Below are positions 51,839-59,391 of a stretch of DNA of 64,000 bases, in pieces. Positions within the stretch are counted from its first letter, which is position 1, and every line of letters begins with the position of its first letter. The stretch is from Streptomyces sp. ML-6. Its GTDB lineage: Bacteria; Actinomycetota; Actinomycetes; Streptomycetales; Streptomycetaceae. Under the pieces are notes generated by a model. The model worked only from the letters and a program-made list of their open reading frames with translations, ran no database searches and had not been told where the DNA came from. The translations under genes and the position numbers were made by a program. Location of the stretch: assembly GCF_030116705.1 (NCBI RefSeq), contig NZ_JAOTIK010000001.1:3006001-3070000 (forward strand), in the 5' to 3' direction.

Positions 51839-52909
51839 GTGATACGACGCAGGAACTTGATGGCTTCGGGCGTGGCGGTTGCTTTAGCAGGTGGGGGCGC
51901 GGCTGCTTACGGTCTGACCGGCGGAGGCATCGCAGGAGACGGTGCCGGTTCTGACGACTCCGCCGATGTTCCGGTCCAGTTGCGTGGACTTCTGCCGGAA
52001 AAATACGTGGCGTTGATATCGCTCGACGTCGGGCGGTCGCATGGTGCGCTGAGAGAACTGGTGAAACGGGTTCGCACCGCCGCCGATCCGGACACGTCCG
52101 TGGGGTTCGCCCTCGGGGCGACACTTTTCGGATCCGAGAAGTCGATTCCTCGCCAACTGAAGGAGATGCCGCACTTCACCGGCGACCTTCTCGATCCCAC
52201 CCTGTCGCACGGAGACGTTCTTGCCCACGTCGCGAGCGACAAGGCCGCGGCGATACGGAAGACCGTTGAGCGCATCAGGAACGCCGCCTCCCCGCGCTGG
52301 ACAGTTCGGTGGCACATCAACGGCTCCCGTCCCGCCAACCGGGTCGAGGACGGCAGGGGCCTGTCCCGTAACCCGTTCCACTTCACCGAGGGCTTCGGCA
52401 ATCCGGGCACCGAGCGGGAAAGCCTCGACCGCGCACTCACTTCTGCCGATCAGGGCGAACCTCAGTGGGCCGTGGGCGGCAGCTATCAGGTTGTACGCAT
52501 CGTCCGGTTCGCGACCGACCTGTGGGACAAGGACTCGGTACGAGAACAGGAACGGATCATCGGCCGCCGCCGCGACGGAGGATGGCTCGACGGCACACCG
52601 GCCGACGAGCAGCCCAACTTCGCGGCCGATCCGACCGGCAGGCTCACCCCGCTTGATTCCCACGTACGCCTCGCAGCCCCCGACCGCCGCACTCCCCCAC
52701 CGATCGTGCGGCGCAGTTACAGCTACGACCGGGGCAACGGCGACACGGGAATCATCTTCTCCTGTTTCCAGCGGGACCTGGCCCAAGGATTCGAAGCGGC
52801 CCAGAAACGCCTGGAAGGGGAACCCCTGGCAAAGTACTTGCTGACCACAGGCGGCGGATACTTTTTCGCTCCCCCGCACGGCGACAAGTGGATCGACACG
52901 CTCAGCTAG
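51839..52909 (+). CDS. DyP-type peroxidase, EfeB-like, with altered distal motif
   Basis: A 356-residue protein from GTG 51839. It starts MIRRRNLMASGVAVALAGGG, a Tat-type signal. Family landmarks are GGSYQVVRIVRFATDLWDKDSV, REQERIIGRRRDGG, the heme-ligand segment LDSHVRLAAPDRR, IVRRSYSYDRG, IIFSCFQRDLAQGFEAAQKRL and TGGGYFFAPP. In the E. coli enzyme the distal acid lies in GFKDGT; here the aligned stretch is HFTEGFGNP, so Asp is replaced by Glu. The N-terminal region of about 30 residues between signal and domain is short. There is no efeU or efeO nearby. It abuts the Rhs-associated island. Confidence 0.85.
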   Translation: MIRRRNLMASGVAVALAGGGAAAYGLTGGGIAGDGAGSDDSADVPVQLRGLLPEKYVALISLDVGRSHGALRELVKRVRTAADPDTSVGFALGATLFGSEKSIPRQLKEMPHFTGDLLDPTLSHGDVLAHVASDKAAAIRKTVERIRNAASPRWTVRWHINGSRPANRVEDGRGLSRNPFHFTEGFGNPGTERESLDRALTSADQGEPQWAVGGSYQVVRIVRFATDLWDKDSVREQERIIGRRRDGGWLDGTPADEQPNFAADPTGRLTPLDSHVRLAAPDRRTPPPIVRRSYSYDRGNGDTGIIFSCFQRDLAQGFEAAQKRLEGEPLAKYLLTTGGGYFFAPPHGDKWIDTLS

Positions 52910-52979
52910 TGCGCATGCTGCGGCCCGTGAGGCAGGAAGAGCAATCAACATCCTCGGCCATACTCTCTCGGCTTGACCG

Positions 52980-53024
52980 GCGACCCACCCGTCACAGCAG
53001 CCGTCCACTGATGTTGCCGTCAAA
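52980..53024 (+). pseudogene. 3'-terminal remnant of a tyrosine integrase gene (copy i)
   Basis: ACCCACCCGTCACAGCAGCC is the counterpart of the last codons of the integrase ending at 58709 (PPATAVVR there, PPVTAAVH here), and TGATGTTGCCGTCAAACCG matches its stop and 3' flank. Only about 45 bases are left. A hairpin and a minus-strand gene follow, as at the other two copies. Confidence 0.65.
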
Positions 53025-53028
53025 CCGT

Positions 53029-53068
53029 TGAAGAGCCCCACCGAAACACAACTCTGTGGGGCTCTTCA
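53029..53068. terminator. Hairpin between integrase remnant (i) and the repeat-protein gene
   Basis: TGAAGAGCCCCAC / GTGGGGCTCTTCA arms at 53029-53041 and 53056-53068, perfect 13-bp stem, 14-base loop. It can terminate both converging directions. Confidence 0.75.
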
Positions 53069-53084
53069 GGCCGATCGACTCCCC

Positions 53085-53498
53085 TCAAAAGAGATCACTT
53101 CCGGTGCCGCCCAGTCGGTCGTCCACAGCTGCGCGAACCTCGCTCCAGGAGTCTTTCCGAAGGGATTCCAATGTCTCCCTCGACGTATTCCTGTGCTGCG
53201 CGACCCTAATTCTGATCGATTCATCCACATCACGAGCGAGGCGCTCGAGAAGGTCCGGTGACAGTTTCCGCTTCATGGCCACCATGAAACGGACGCGAGC
53301 ATCAGGGTCGTCGATCAGTATTTCCAGAACAGCCAACGGCACCGTCTTGTTCTGAACAACTGCCACCCGTTCTTCCGGATATCGATCGACGACCTCCACC
53401 CATACCTGCGCAGGCGCTTCCTCAACTGCCGCCCTGCGGCATTCCTGTGGATCTGAACTGTTGCGCAGCCGTACGAACTCGTCGGCAGTCTCGATCAT
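53085..53498 (-). CDS. HEAT/variant leucine-rich-repeat-like protein, possible immunity protein
   Basis: A 137-residue protein starting MIETADEFVRLRNSSDPQEC, with about four repeats of 24-25 residues: VAVVQNKTVPLAVLEILIDD, VRFMVAMKRKLSPDLLERLARD, IRIRVAQHRNTSRETLESLRKD, VRAAVDDRL. Each has the pattern VRxxVAxxxxxxxxxLExLxxD. Such repeats occur in immunity proteins of polymorphic toxins, which is the suggestion of its position between integrase remnants. Its start codon abuts integrase remnant (ii). No toxin is adjacent. Confidence 0.75.
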   Translation of the reverse strand: MIETADEFVRLRNSSDPQECRRAAVEEAPAQVWVEVVDRYPEERVAVVQNKTVPLAVLEILIDDPDARVRFMVAMKRKLSPDLLERLARDVDESIRIRVAQHRNTSRETLESLRKDSWSEVRAAVDDRLGGTGSDLF

Positions 53499-53914
53499 CT
53501 ATGCCGCTGACGGCACCAGCAAACGCGTCCGTGTCTACGGCAGCACGCGCACGGCAGGACCAGGAGCGAGAGACCGCTGAGTCAGCCTGGCAGGACACCG
53601 GACTCGTGTTCACCACTCCGACCGGCGGACCGCTCGACCCTGCCAACCTCACCCGTCGCTTCCGCAGCTTCCTCAACCGGGCCCGGCTCCGCCGCATCCG
53701 CTTCCACGACCTCCGCCACTCGACCGCCACCCTGCTTATGGAGCAAGGTGTCGACCTCGTCGTGATCAAGGAGCTGCTGGAACACGCTCACATCGGCGTC
53801 TATGCCCACGTACGGCTCCGCCTCCAACGCCAGGCCATCGACACCCTCGACCACGTGCTCAGCCCGACTGATAACAGTCCCGAGAACCCGCCCGTCGCAG
53901 CCATCGTCCGCTGA
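53497..53914 (+). pseudogene. Internally deleted tyrosine integrase (copy ii)
   Basis: The first part reads IYAADGTSKRVRVYGSTRT, matching VLAANGTRKRVRVYGTTRK near residue 33 of the integrase at 57449. It is joined, out of frame, to the C-terminal catalytic part: RQDQERETAESAWQDTGLVF, LRRIRFHDLRHSTATLLMEQ and HVRLRLQRQAIDTL, ending PPVAAIVR. About 250 codons are missing. In the catalytic tail HIGVYAHV lacks the four residues (VTAG or equivalent) seen in HIGVTAGVYAHV, a 12-base loss between two GGCGTC repeats. Confidence 0.88.
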
Positions 53915-53939
53915 CGTTGCCGTCAGCGTTGCCGTCAGA

Positions 53940-53983
53940 AGCCCGCTCGCCCCCGGTGCATTTGCGCCGGGGGCGAGCGGGCT
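53940..53983. terminator. Strong hairpin after integrase remnant (ii)
   Basis: AGCCCGCTCGCCCCCGG and its complement at 53940-53956 and 53967-53983, 17-bp perfect stem, 10-base loop. It lies between the remnant's stop and the convergent gene at 54068. Confidence 0.85.
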
Positions 53984-54067
53984 ATCGACTTCAGGCAAGT
54001 GAAGAAAGCAGGATGCCTTCCTCATGAAAGCGGATCGCGACCCACTCCCACGTAATTCGGATTGACA

Positions 54068-54508
54068 TCAGGGTCGCTGCGCCTCCGCGAGGGCATCAGC
54101 AGCGTCCGTCAGAGCTCCAGCAAGAGCATCTTTCTTGGCCGCAATCACCGGAAAAAGGTCCTCATCCCGCCCCTTGGCGCTCAGAGATTCCTGGAGGGCC
54201 TTCCAAGCCTCGAACACCAAACGGGTTTGCTTTAGAGACGACTGCGAGATCAATGCGACCTCCCGAAGGTCGCGTCCGGCACCCTTCACTTCGCGAAGGA
54301 ACCAAGATGTGAACTGCGACTGCTCGGTGATGAATCTCCCCACGAGGGCTCGGATCTCCAGACTGACGGCGTCGCACGACAGGATCTGAATGGCGAGGTT
54401 GATCTCGGCAGCGTTCGAGGGTCCTCGCAGTTCCTCCGGCGGATGCCACTCATCAGGCACCTCTTCGAGCCACTCCCACCCTTCTGGCATCGACACGTTA
54501 GAGGTCAC
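54068..54508 (-). CDS. Putative immunity protein for the orphan toxin cassette
   Basis: A 146-residue acidic, helical protein: MPEGWEWLEEVPDEWHPPEE, NAAEINLAIQILSCDAVSLE, FITEQSQFTSWFLREVKGAGRDL, TRLVFEAWKALQESLSAKG. No known family. It lies 39 bases downstream of a toxin-tip remnant on the same strand, the standard place for the cognate immunity gene, so the role is inferred from position. The start may be GTG 54508 or ATG 54490. GC content and codon use are less biased than in the core genes, suggesting transfer. Confidence 0.65.
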   Translation of the reverse strand: MTSNVSMPEGWEWLEEVPDEWHPPEELRGPSNAAEINLAIQILSCDAVSLEIRALVGRFITEQSQFTSWFLREVKGAGRDLREVALISQSSLKQTRLVFEAWKALQESLSAKGRDEDLFPVIAAKKDALAGALTDAADALAEAQRP

Positions 54509-54547
54509 TCCCCTTTCTGCAAGTTACGCAAATCCACCTCGACCACC

Positions 54548-55003
54548 CTAACCGTGCCTTCGAATCAACCATCTCGTGACACTGAACGTGTCCAACGGTA
54601 TGCCGGAAACGCCGCCCGCTCGAAGGACCTGAGCGCAATATGTGACGCAACTCTGACTTTCCAGGTTGTACGCCGGATAGGCGCCTCTCGCAGTCTTAGA
54701 CATCATGACTTCGGCGTACGCCATGGAGCCTTCCGTATTCGGCAGCGGAATCCTCACGTTGATCGTTGTCGGGGAGAGCGTTGCCGGATCGAATGTGGCG
54801 ACACCGTTCGTCGGAAGATCAACTCCGCCGAACTGATGAGTGCTCAAGACCTCATCTCCAGAGCGGATGGTAATCAAGGCATGCCCATTGGGGCGATCGA
54901 GATGGACAATCGCCTCGCCAGATGAGGCCGCCAGCGCATCTGCGTTCGGACCGCAATTGTGAACGAGAACCGGCGTAGCGCCCGCCAGCACATAGTACGT
55001 GTG
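54548..55003 (-). pseudogene. Orphan polymorphic-toxin tip with a Hint-domain stub
   Basis: The frame starts HTYYVLAGATPVLVHNCGPN, the end of a pretoxin Hint domain, then becomes a cassette-specific domain: IVHLDRPNGHALITIRSGDEVLSTH, INVRIPLPNTEGSMAYAEVMMS, YNLESQSCVTYCAQVLRAGG. The Cys and His in this tip (SCVTYC, STHQF) suggest an enzyme, perhaps a papain-like fold, but this is a guess. There is no Rhs body attached; the frame has a stop just before HTYY. Bases 54953-55000 match 59695-59742 of the main Rhs gene at 43 of 48 positions. Confidence 0.8.
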
Positions 55004-55319
55004 CTACGCAACCCCGCCCAACCTGCATTTTCGCAGGTCAAGTGATACCCGGCAGTCCGCTGAGGGGCGGGTTCGGCCGGGGTTGTTCGTGGTTGTTGCC
55101 GTCACTACTGCCGTCAAGGGTCTTGCCCCCTCAGGCAGGGCTGGGGCCTCGCGGCGGCTCGGCCGTCCGCCGGTCCGGCAGTGCGGGGCCGGGACGGATT
55201 CGCCGCCTGGAAGGGCCGGCTTCGCTCCCCGTCGGAGGCGACGCGCCGATAGCCCGTTTCTGGTCAGCCTGGTCACGGCCGCTGCCTCGTCCGGGAGCCC
55301 GGTCCGGCTGCGCCGGCGG
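55004..55319. other. Gene-free junction with a fourth integrase-flank-like motif
   Basis: No gene is supported. At 55093-55119 the sequence TTGTTGCCGTCACTACTGCC-GTCAAGG resembles the stop-proximal flank of the integrase copies (GTTGCCGTCACCGTTGCCGTCAA at 58709 onward), so it may be another remnant or attachment site. The remainder is GC-rich without clear structure. Confidence 0.45.
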
Positions 55320-55724
55320 CTACTCCGTGCCGAGGATGCGCAGACCGTGGTGCGTTCGGAAGTCCTCGTAGTCCTTGAGGTTGAGCGTGGCCAGCGGCAG
55401 GTCGTAGGTGAGGGCACAGGCCGCGATCCACATGTCGTTGATCGGGCGTGGTCGTCCGCGCTGGATGCCTGCGGCTGACAGGCGGCCCCAGGTTGCGGCC
55501 ACGGCTTCGTCGCCGGGCAGGATCGGGATGCCGGAGAGCCAGTCGGCGAGTTCCTGGCGGCTGCGGGTGCCCCAGTGACGGATCTCGGTCCACTTGGTCA
55601 GTTCGCCGAAGGTCACGAAGGTGATCAGCGGCTTGCGGCCGATCAGCCTGGTGGCGAGCGGGCCGGTGAGCTTGCGCTTGTGGGACAGCGAGGCGACGTC
55701 GGTGTCGAGGATGACGGGTTGCAC
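55320..55724 (-). CDS. PIN-domain toxin, VapC family
   Basis: A 134-residue PIN-domain RNase: MQPVILDTDVASLSHKRKL holds the first acidic residues, FVTFGELTKWTE the conserved Glu, and PINDMWIAACALTYDLPLATLNLKDYEDF the later Asp residues. VapC toxins cleave tRNA or rRNA. It starts nine bases downstream of its antitoxin gene. Confidence 0.9.
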   Translation of the reverse strand: MQPVILDTDVASLSHKRKLTGPLATRLIGRKPLITFVTFGELTKWTEIRHWGTRSRQELADWLSGIPILPGDEAVAATWGRLSAAGIQRGRPRPINDMWIAACALTYDLPLATLNLKDYEDFRTHHGLRILGTE

Positions 55725-55733
55725 GGCGGCGAC

Positions 55734-55931
55734 TCAGGCGACTTCGCGGTGACGCTCGGCGTAAGTGAAGGCCAAAAACTCCTCCAGTTCCTCGTCCGAC
55801 TCGAAGGTGTCGGCGGCGAGGTCGTCCAGGGACCGGATCGGCTGGGTGTTCTTCGCGGCCAGCAGTTCCTCGACCGAAACGCGGGGCCGAAGCGGTGGGT
55901 AGCCGGAGTACTCCGCGTCGGGTGTGCTCAT
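55734..55931 (-). CDS. VapB-like antitoxin
   Basis: A 65-residue acidic protein: MSTPDAEYSGYPPLRPRVSV, LAAKNTQPIRSLDDLAADTFES, DEELEEFLAFTYAERHREVA. Size, acidity and place directly before the PIN toxin make it the antitoxin. GGAGG precedes ATG 55931. No clear DNA-binding domain, as in some PIN-partner antitoxins. Confidence 0.8.
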   Translation of the reverse strand: MSTPDAEYSGYPPLRPRVSVEELLAAKNTQPIRSLDDLAADTFESDEELEEFLAFTYAERHREVA

Positions 55932-56735
55932 CGGGACCTCCACGGGATGGGATGCAGCTACAGAGGCCAGCATACGGAGGCTACCCCGCGCCGACACCGG
56001 GCTTCACCCCACAGCCGATCTCCGAACGTGTGCGCGCCGGCCCTCGCGGATGCCGGCGGGATCTTGGGCCGATGGTCTGCCTGGGGGTGTGGTCGGGTAC
56101 GGGCAGGGGCCATACACCGGGCCAACGAACGGGGCAGGCACTTGGTCCTGCTACATCGGCGCGTCCGCCCGGACGGCTTGCCACGCCGGGAGCCAGGTTC
56201 TGGTCAGCGCGGTCACCAGCCGTCGACGGATCCAGAGTCGGTCGTGGCTCAAGGCCCGCCGCGCGTCTGCGGGTCGCGCCTGAAGCCGACCGCGACGAAC
56301 GGCCGAGCGCATGTTCCGGGCCGGGCGGGGAGGGATCGGCCGATGGCGGGGCACCAGGAGCTTCGCGCTCCCCGCCGACGGCAACGTCGGCCACTGCCCT
56401 CGATGAGCCGACGATGGACGCGAAGGGTCGGCCCCCTGGTCGGCCCTTGCCTGCGATCCGGCCGTAGGACGGTCGTAGGCGACAACTTGCTGTGCGAAGC
56501 GCGAGGGCTTCAACGCCCACAACTTGGCTCCGGCGGCCCCAAGTCAGCTCCCGCTCGCGCCCGGGTCTGGCCGTCTGCCTGCGCCTCGCGCGGGCGTCGG
56601 CTGCTCGCCCGACGGCGGGTCGGGCGGCGATGTTCGGCCAGCTCAGAGGGGCGGGGCCCACCTTGAACCTCGAAGAGAAAATCTGAACGCACACCCCGGG
56701 CCGCCCATGCCGCCCGGGCCGCCCGGTACGGCGAG
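55932..56735. other. 800-base stretch without a supported gene
   Basis: Several overlapping frames are open on both strands but none has a ribosome site, recognisable motif or consistent third-position GC. The composition suggests decayed DNA of the integrative element whose control genes follow. I see no hairpins or repeats worth reporting, apart from GTCGGCCCCCTGGTCGGCCC near 56430. Confidence 0.4.
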
Positions 56736-57092
56736 TCAACGGCCCCGCCCGCCACCGCCCGACTCCAGCACCACGACACGAACACAAAGGTCGGCGATCT
56801 GCTCGACGGCGTCGGCCAGTGCCCGTTCCAACGCCTCGACGCGGGCCACCGCCCCGCTGACGAGTGCGGTCACCTCCGGGCTGTCGAGGCCATCAGCATC
56901 GTCTACGCCGTGGTCTCGGTGGGCGACGAAGGCACCCTTGCCAGGGCGGGAGACCGCCCACCTGTCCTGTTTCAGCAGGGCCATGGCCTTCTGCACGGTC
57001 AGGCTCGACGCCCCGAACTCCTGCATCAGCATGGCCTGCGTCGACAGCGCGTTCCCCGGCCGCAGCCCGCCGGAGCGGATCCTCTCGCGCAC
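56736..57092 (-). CDS. GntR-family regulator (KorSA-like), start codon possibly lost
   Basis: The peptide MRERIRSGGLRPGNALSTQA-MLMQEFGASSLTVQKAMALLKQDRWAVSRPGKGAFVA is a GntR winged helix, followed by a coiled coil (ALERALADAVEQIADL). In related proteins the domain begins about a dozen residues earlier. Those residues are present upstream (PLTFEVVAETVRERI), but the codon where a GTG start would be expected is GTA and a TGA lies farther up. GTG 57092 would give a truncated domain. Such regulators control transfer in integrative elements (for example KorSA of pSAM2). Confidence 0.7.
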   Translation of the reverse strand: MRERIRSGGLRPGNALSTQAMLMQEFGASSLTVQKAMALLKQDRWAVSRPGKGAFVAHRDHGVDDADGLDSPEVTALVSGAVARVEALERALADAVEQIADLCVRVVVLESGGGGRGR

Positions 57093-57139
57093 GGTCTCGG
57101 CAACGACCTCGAACGTCAGCGGTACCCTGCCACCCGCCG

Positions 57140-57346
57140 GTGATCATCACCGCCTGGGCCCTCGGCGCCCTCCGGGCCGCCCGCGCCGCCTGGCACCGCC
57201 GCCACACCCCTCCGCCCTCACCGACCACCCTCGTCCTCGCCCACTGGGCCTACGACGGCACCGGCCTCACCCCCGACCTCGAACGCCTCGCCGCCCTCAT
57301 CGGAGGCGGCCCGACGCGAGCAGAGGCGGTGACAGCCGGTGCGTGA
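57140..57346 (+). CDS. Small hypothetical protein upstream of the excisionase-like gene
   Basis: A 68-residue product from GTG 57140: VIITAWALGALRAARAAWHR, HRRHTPPPSPTTLVLAHWAYDG, TPDLERLAALIGGGPTRAEA. Comparable small genes lie before xis and int in Streptomyces integrative elements. It ends eight bases inside the excisionase-like frame. No domain recognised. Confidence 0.6.
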   Translation: MIITAWALGALRAARAAWHRRHTPPPSPTTLVLAHWAYDGTGLTPDLERLAALIGGGPTRAEAVTAGA

Positions 57347-57452
57347 CGACGAACTCCTCACCGTCCCCGAGGCCATGGCCCGCCTCAAGATCGGCCGCTC
57401 CGCCCTCTACGACCTGATGCGCACCCGCCACCTGGAAGAAACCGCCCGATGA
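57339..57452 (+). pseudogene. Truncated excisionase-like HTH protein
   Basis: GTG 57339 begins VRDDELLTVPEAMARLKIGR-SALYDLMRTRHL, an HTH_17/excisionase N-terminus; it then ends EETAR-stop. The usual remainder (around 25 residues, beginning like ASVxIGRxRRIPxxAL) is absent, so the gene has lost its second half. The stop overlaps the integrase ATG at 57449. Confidence 0.7.
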
Positions 57453-58709
57453 CCGCCCCCAAGCGCAAGAAGGCCCGCGCCAACGGCGAAGGCACCATCT
57501 ACCAGCGCAAGGACGACCGCTGGGAAGCCGCCGGCTACGTCCTCGCTGCCAACGGCACCCGCAAACGCGTCCGCGTCTACGGCACCACGCGCAAGAACGC
57601 GGCCGACAAGCTCGCCGAGAAGACCGCCACCAGCAACCGCAGCCTCCCCGTCGCCACCGCCGACAGCACCGTCGACGACTACCTCACCTACTGGCTCGGC
57701 CGCGTCGCCGTCCACCGGCTCCGCAAGAACACCCACACCCGCTACGCCGCCTGCGTCCGCCTCCACCTCATCCCCGGACTCGGCGCCAAGAAGGTCGCCC
57801 GCCTCACGGCCAGGGACGTACGCGCCTTCCTCGACCGGCTCCGCACCACCTGCCAGTGCTGCACCCAAGGGCCTGGACACCGAAGGGAAGAGGTGCTGCG
57901 CCATCGGCGAGTGCCGCCAGAAACGGCTGTCCGCCCTGACCGTGACCTACGTGCACTCGGTCCTCAAGTCCGCCCTCGAACACGCCGTCCGCGAAGACGA
58001 GCTGCCGCGCAACGTCGCCCGGAACGTCAAGACCACCACGCACCGGCCCAGGCGCTTCCGGCCCCTCACGGCGACAGAGGCTCGCAAGTTCCTCGACGCG
58101 GCTTACGCCGACCGGCTGCACGCGCTGTACGAACTCGCCCTGAGAACCGGACTCCGTAAAGGCGAACTCCTCGGCCTCCACTGGGAAGACCTCGACCTCA
58201 ACGCCGGAACAGCCAGCATCCGCCACTCGCTCCAGCGCACCTGCACCGGCGGACTCACCCATCTGCCCACCAAGACCCGGGCGTCCGAGCGCCGTATCGC
58301 GCTCCCGGCCGAATGCCTCCACTCTCTCAAGAAGCACAAGGAGCGGCAGGACAGGGAGCGCGAAACGGCTGGGTCGGCCTGGAGCGACGGCGGCCACGTC
58401 TTCACCACCCCGGCCGGCAGACCTCTCGACCCTGCCAACCTCACCCGCCGCTTCCTCGACCGGGCAGGGTTCCGGCGCATCCGCTTCCACGACCTCCGCC
58501 ACTCGACCGCCACCCTCCTCCTGGAACAAGGCGTCGACCTCGTCGTCATCAAGGAACTCCTCGGCCACGCCCACATAGGCGTCACCGCCGGCGTCTATGC
58601 CCACGTACGACTCCGACTCCAACGCCAAGCCATCGACGCCCTCAGCAACGCGCTCAGCCTCACCAGCAACGACCCCGACGACCCACCCGCCACAGCCGTC
58701 GTCCGCTGA
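57449..58709 (+). pseudogene. Site-specific tyrosine integrase, one-base frameshift (copy iii)
   Basis: ATG 57449 begins MTAPKRKKARANGEGTIYQR, with an AP2-like/SAM-like N-terminal part (TVDDYLTYWLGRVAVHRLRKNTHTRYAACVRLHLIPGLG). At CQCCTQG the frame must shift (an extra G in GGG at about 57878) to continue LDTEGKRCCAIGECRQKRL and VTYVHSVLKSALEHAVREDEL. The catalytic core is then complete: ALRTGLRKGELLGLHWEDLD (Arg), FHDLRHSTATLLLEQGVDL (His-x-x-Arg), LGHAHIGVTAGVYAHV (Tyr). It ends PPATAVVR. Without the shift, two products of 236 and about 255 residues result. Confidence 0.88.
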
Positions 58710-58740
58710 CGTTGCCGTCACCGTTGCCGTCAAACGACCC

Positions 58741-58778
58741 GAGGGTCCCCTCCGCGCAGAAGCGCGGAGGGGACCCTC
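58741..58778. terminator. Strong hairpin after the integrase (copy iii)
   Basis: 17-bp perfect stem, arms 58741-58757 and 58762-58778, 4-base loop. It separates the integrase from the convergent DUF4259 gene. The sequence differs from the hairpins at copies (i) and (ii), though the position is the same. Confidence 0.88.
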
Positions 58779-58863
58779 GCATTTGCCGGGCTACCGAATT
58801 CTCCATGATCAGATGACGTAACGAAGTCACGGCTCACGCCTTCAAATAGCCACCTTGAAGGTA

Positions 58864-59385
58864 TTACCAAAGACCTTCCTGGATGGATTCATCCTCATGC
58901 GCAGCTCGTCTAGCTCTCTGTGGCCCTTGCTTTTGACCTTCGGCGCCTGGAGCGGAGAGGGGAACCCCTGCAGTACTTTCTCTGTCAAGCACTGCTTTCA
59001 GCCTTCGGAGCATTGCAAGCCATTCAGCACCTTCCTCCTCCACGCTCCAGTCATCCCGCAAGTCATTGCTTGTGGTGAGCAGGCGAGAAATCGCTTCGAG
59101 CGCCAGGGGTACCAGCTCTTTCGGAATCTGCGGAATCTCCGCATTCGGCCCCCACGTCGCAGATTGAAATTCATCGCCGCCCTCAACCCCTCGGACTGTC
59201 AACGCAGCGGCAGCGATTGCCAGCTCTGCTCTACCACCATCGATATGCGGGCTACCGTCGCCCGCCACCGAGGCAAGGGCAGCTCGGATCGCCTGAATTC
59301 GCCTAGACGGCGGAGTGCCATCCAAATCGCCAGCAAAGTCCGCGGCGCCATCGTTATCGAATGGCCCGTATCCCCATTTCCCCAT
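58864..59385 (-). CDS. DUF4259 protein, probable immunity protein for the GIY-YIG toxin
   Basis: A 173-residue protein starting MGKWGYGPFDNDGAADFAGD, the DUF4259 hallmark (GxWGxGxFDNDxAxDW), with RAELAIAAAALTV and PKELVPLALEAISRLLTTSNDLRDDWSVEEEGAEWLAMLRRLKAVL. DUF4259 proteins commonly sit next to polymorphic toxins. Its start lies six bases after the Rhs stop, so the two are co-transcribed. Function as immunity is inferred from position. Confidence 0.88.
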   Translation of the reverse strand: MGKWGYGPFDNDGAADFAGDLDGTPPSRRIQAIRAALASVAGDGSPHIDGGRAELAIAAAALTVRGVEGGDEFQSATWGPNAEIPQIPKELVPLALEAISRLLTTSNDLRDDWSVEEEGAEWLAMLRRLKAVLDRESTAGVPLSAPGAEGQKQGPQRARRAAHEDESIQEGLW

Positions 59386-59391
59386 ATCGCC

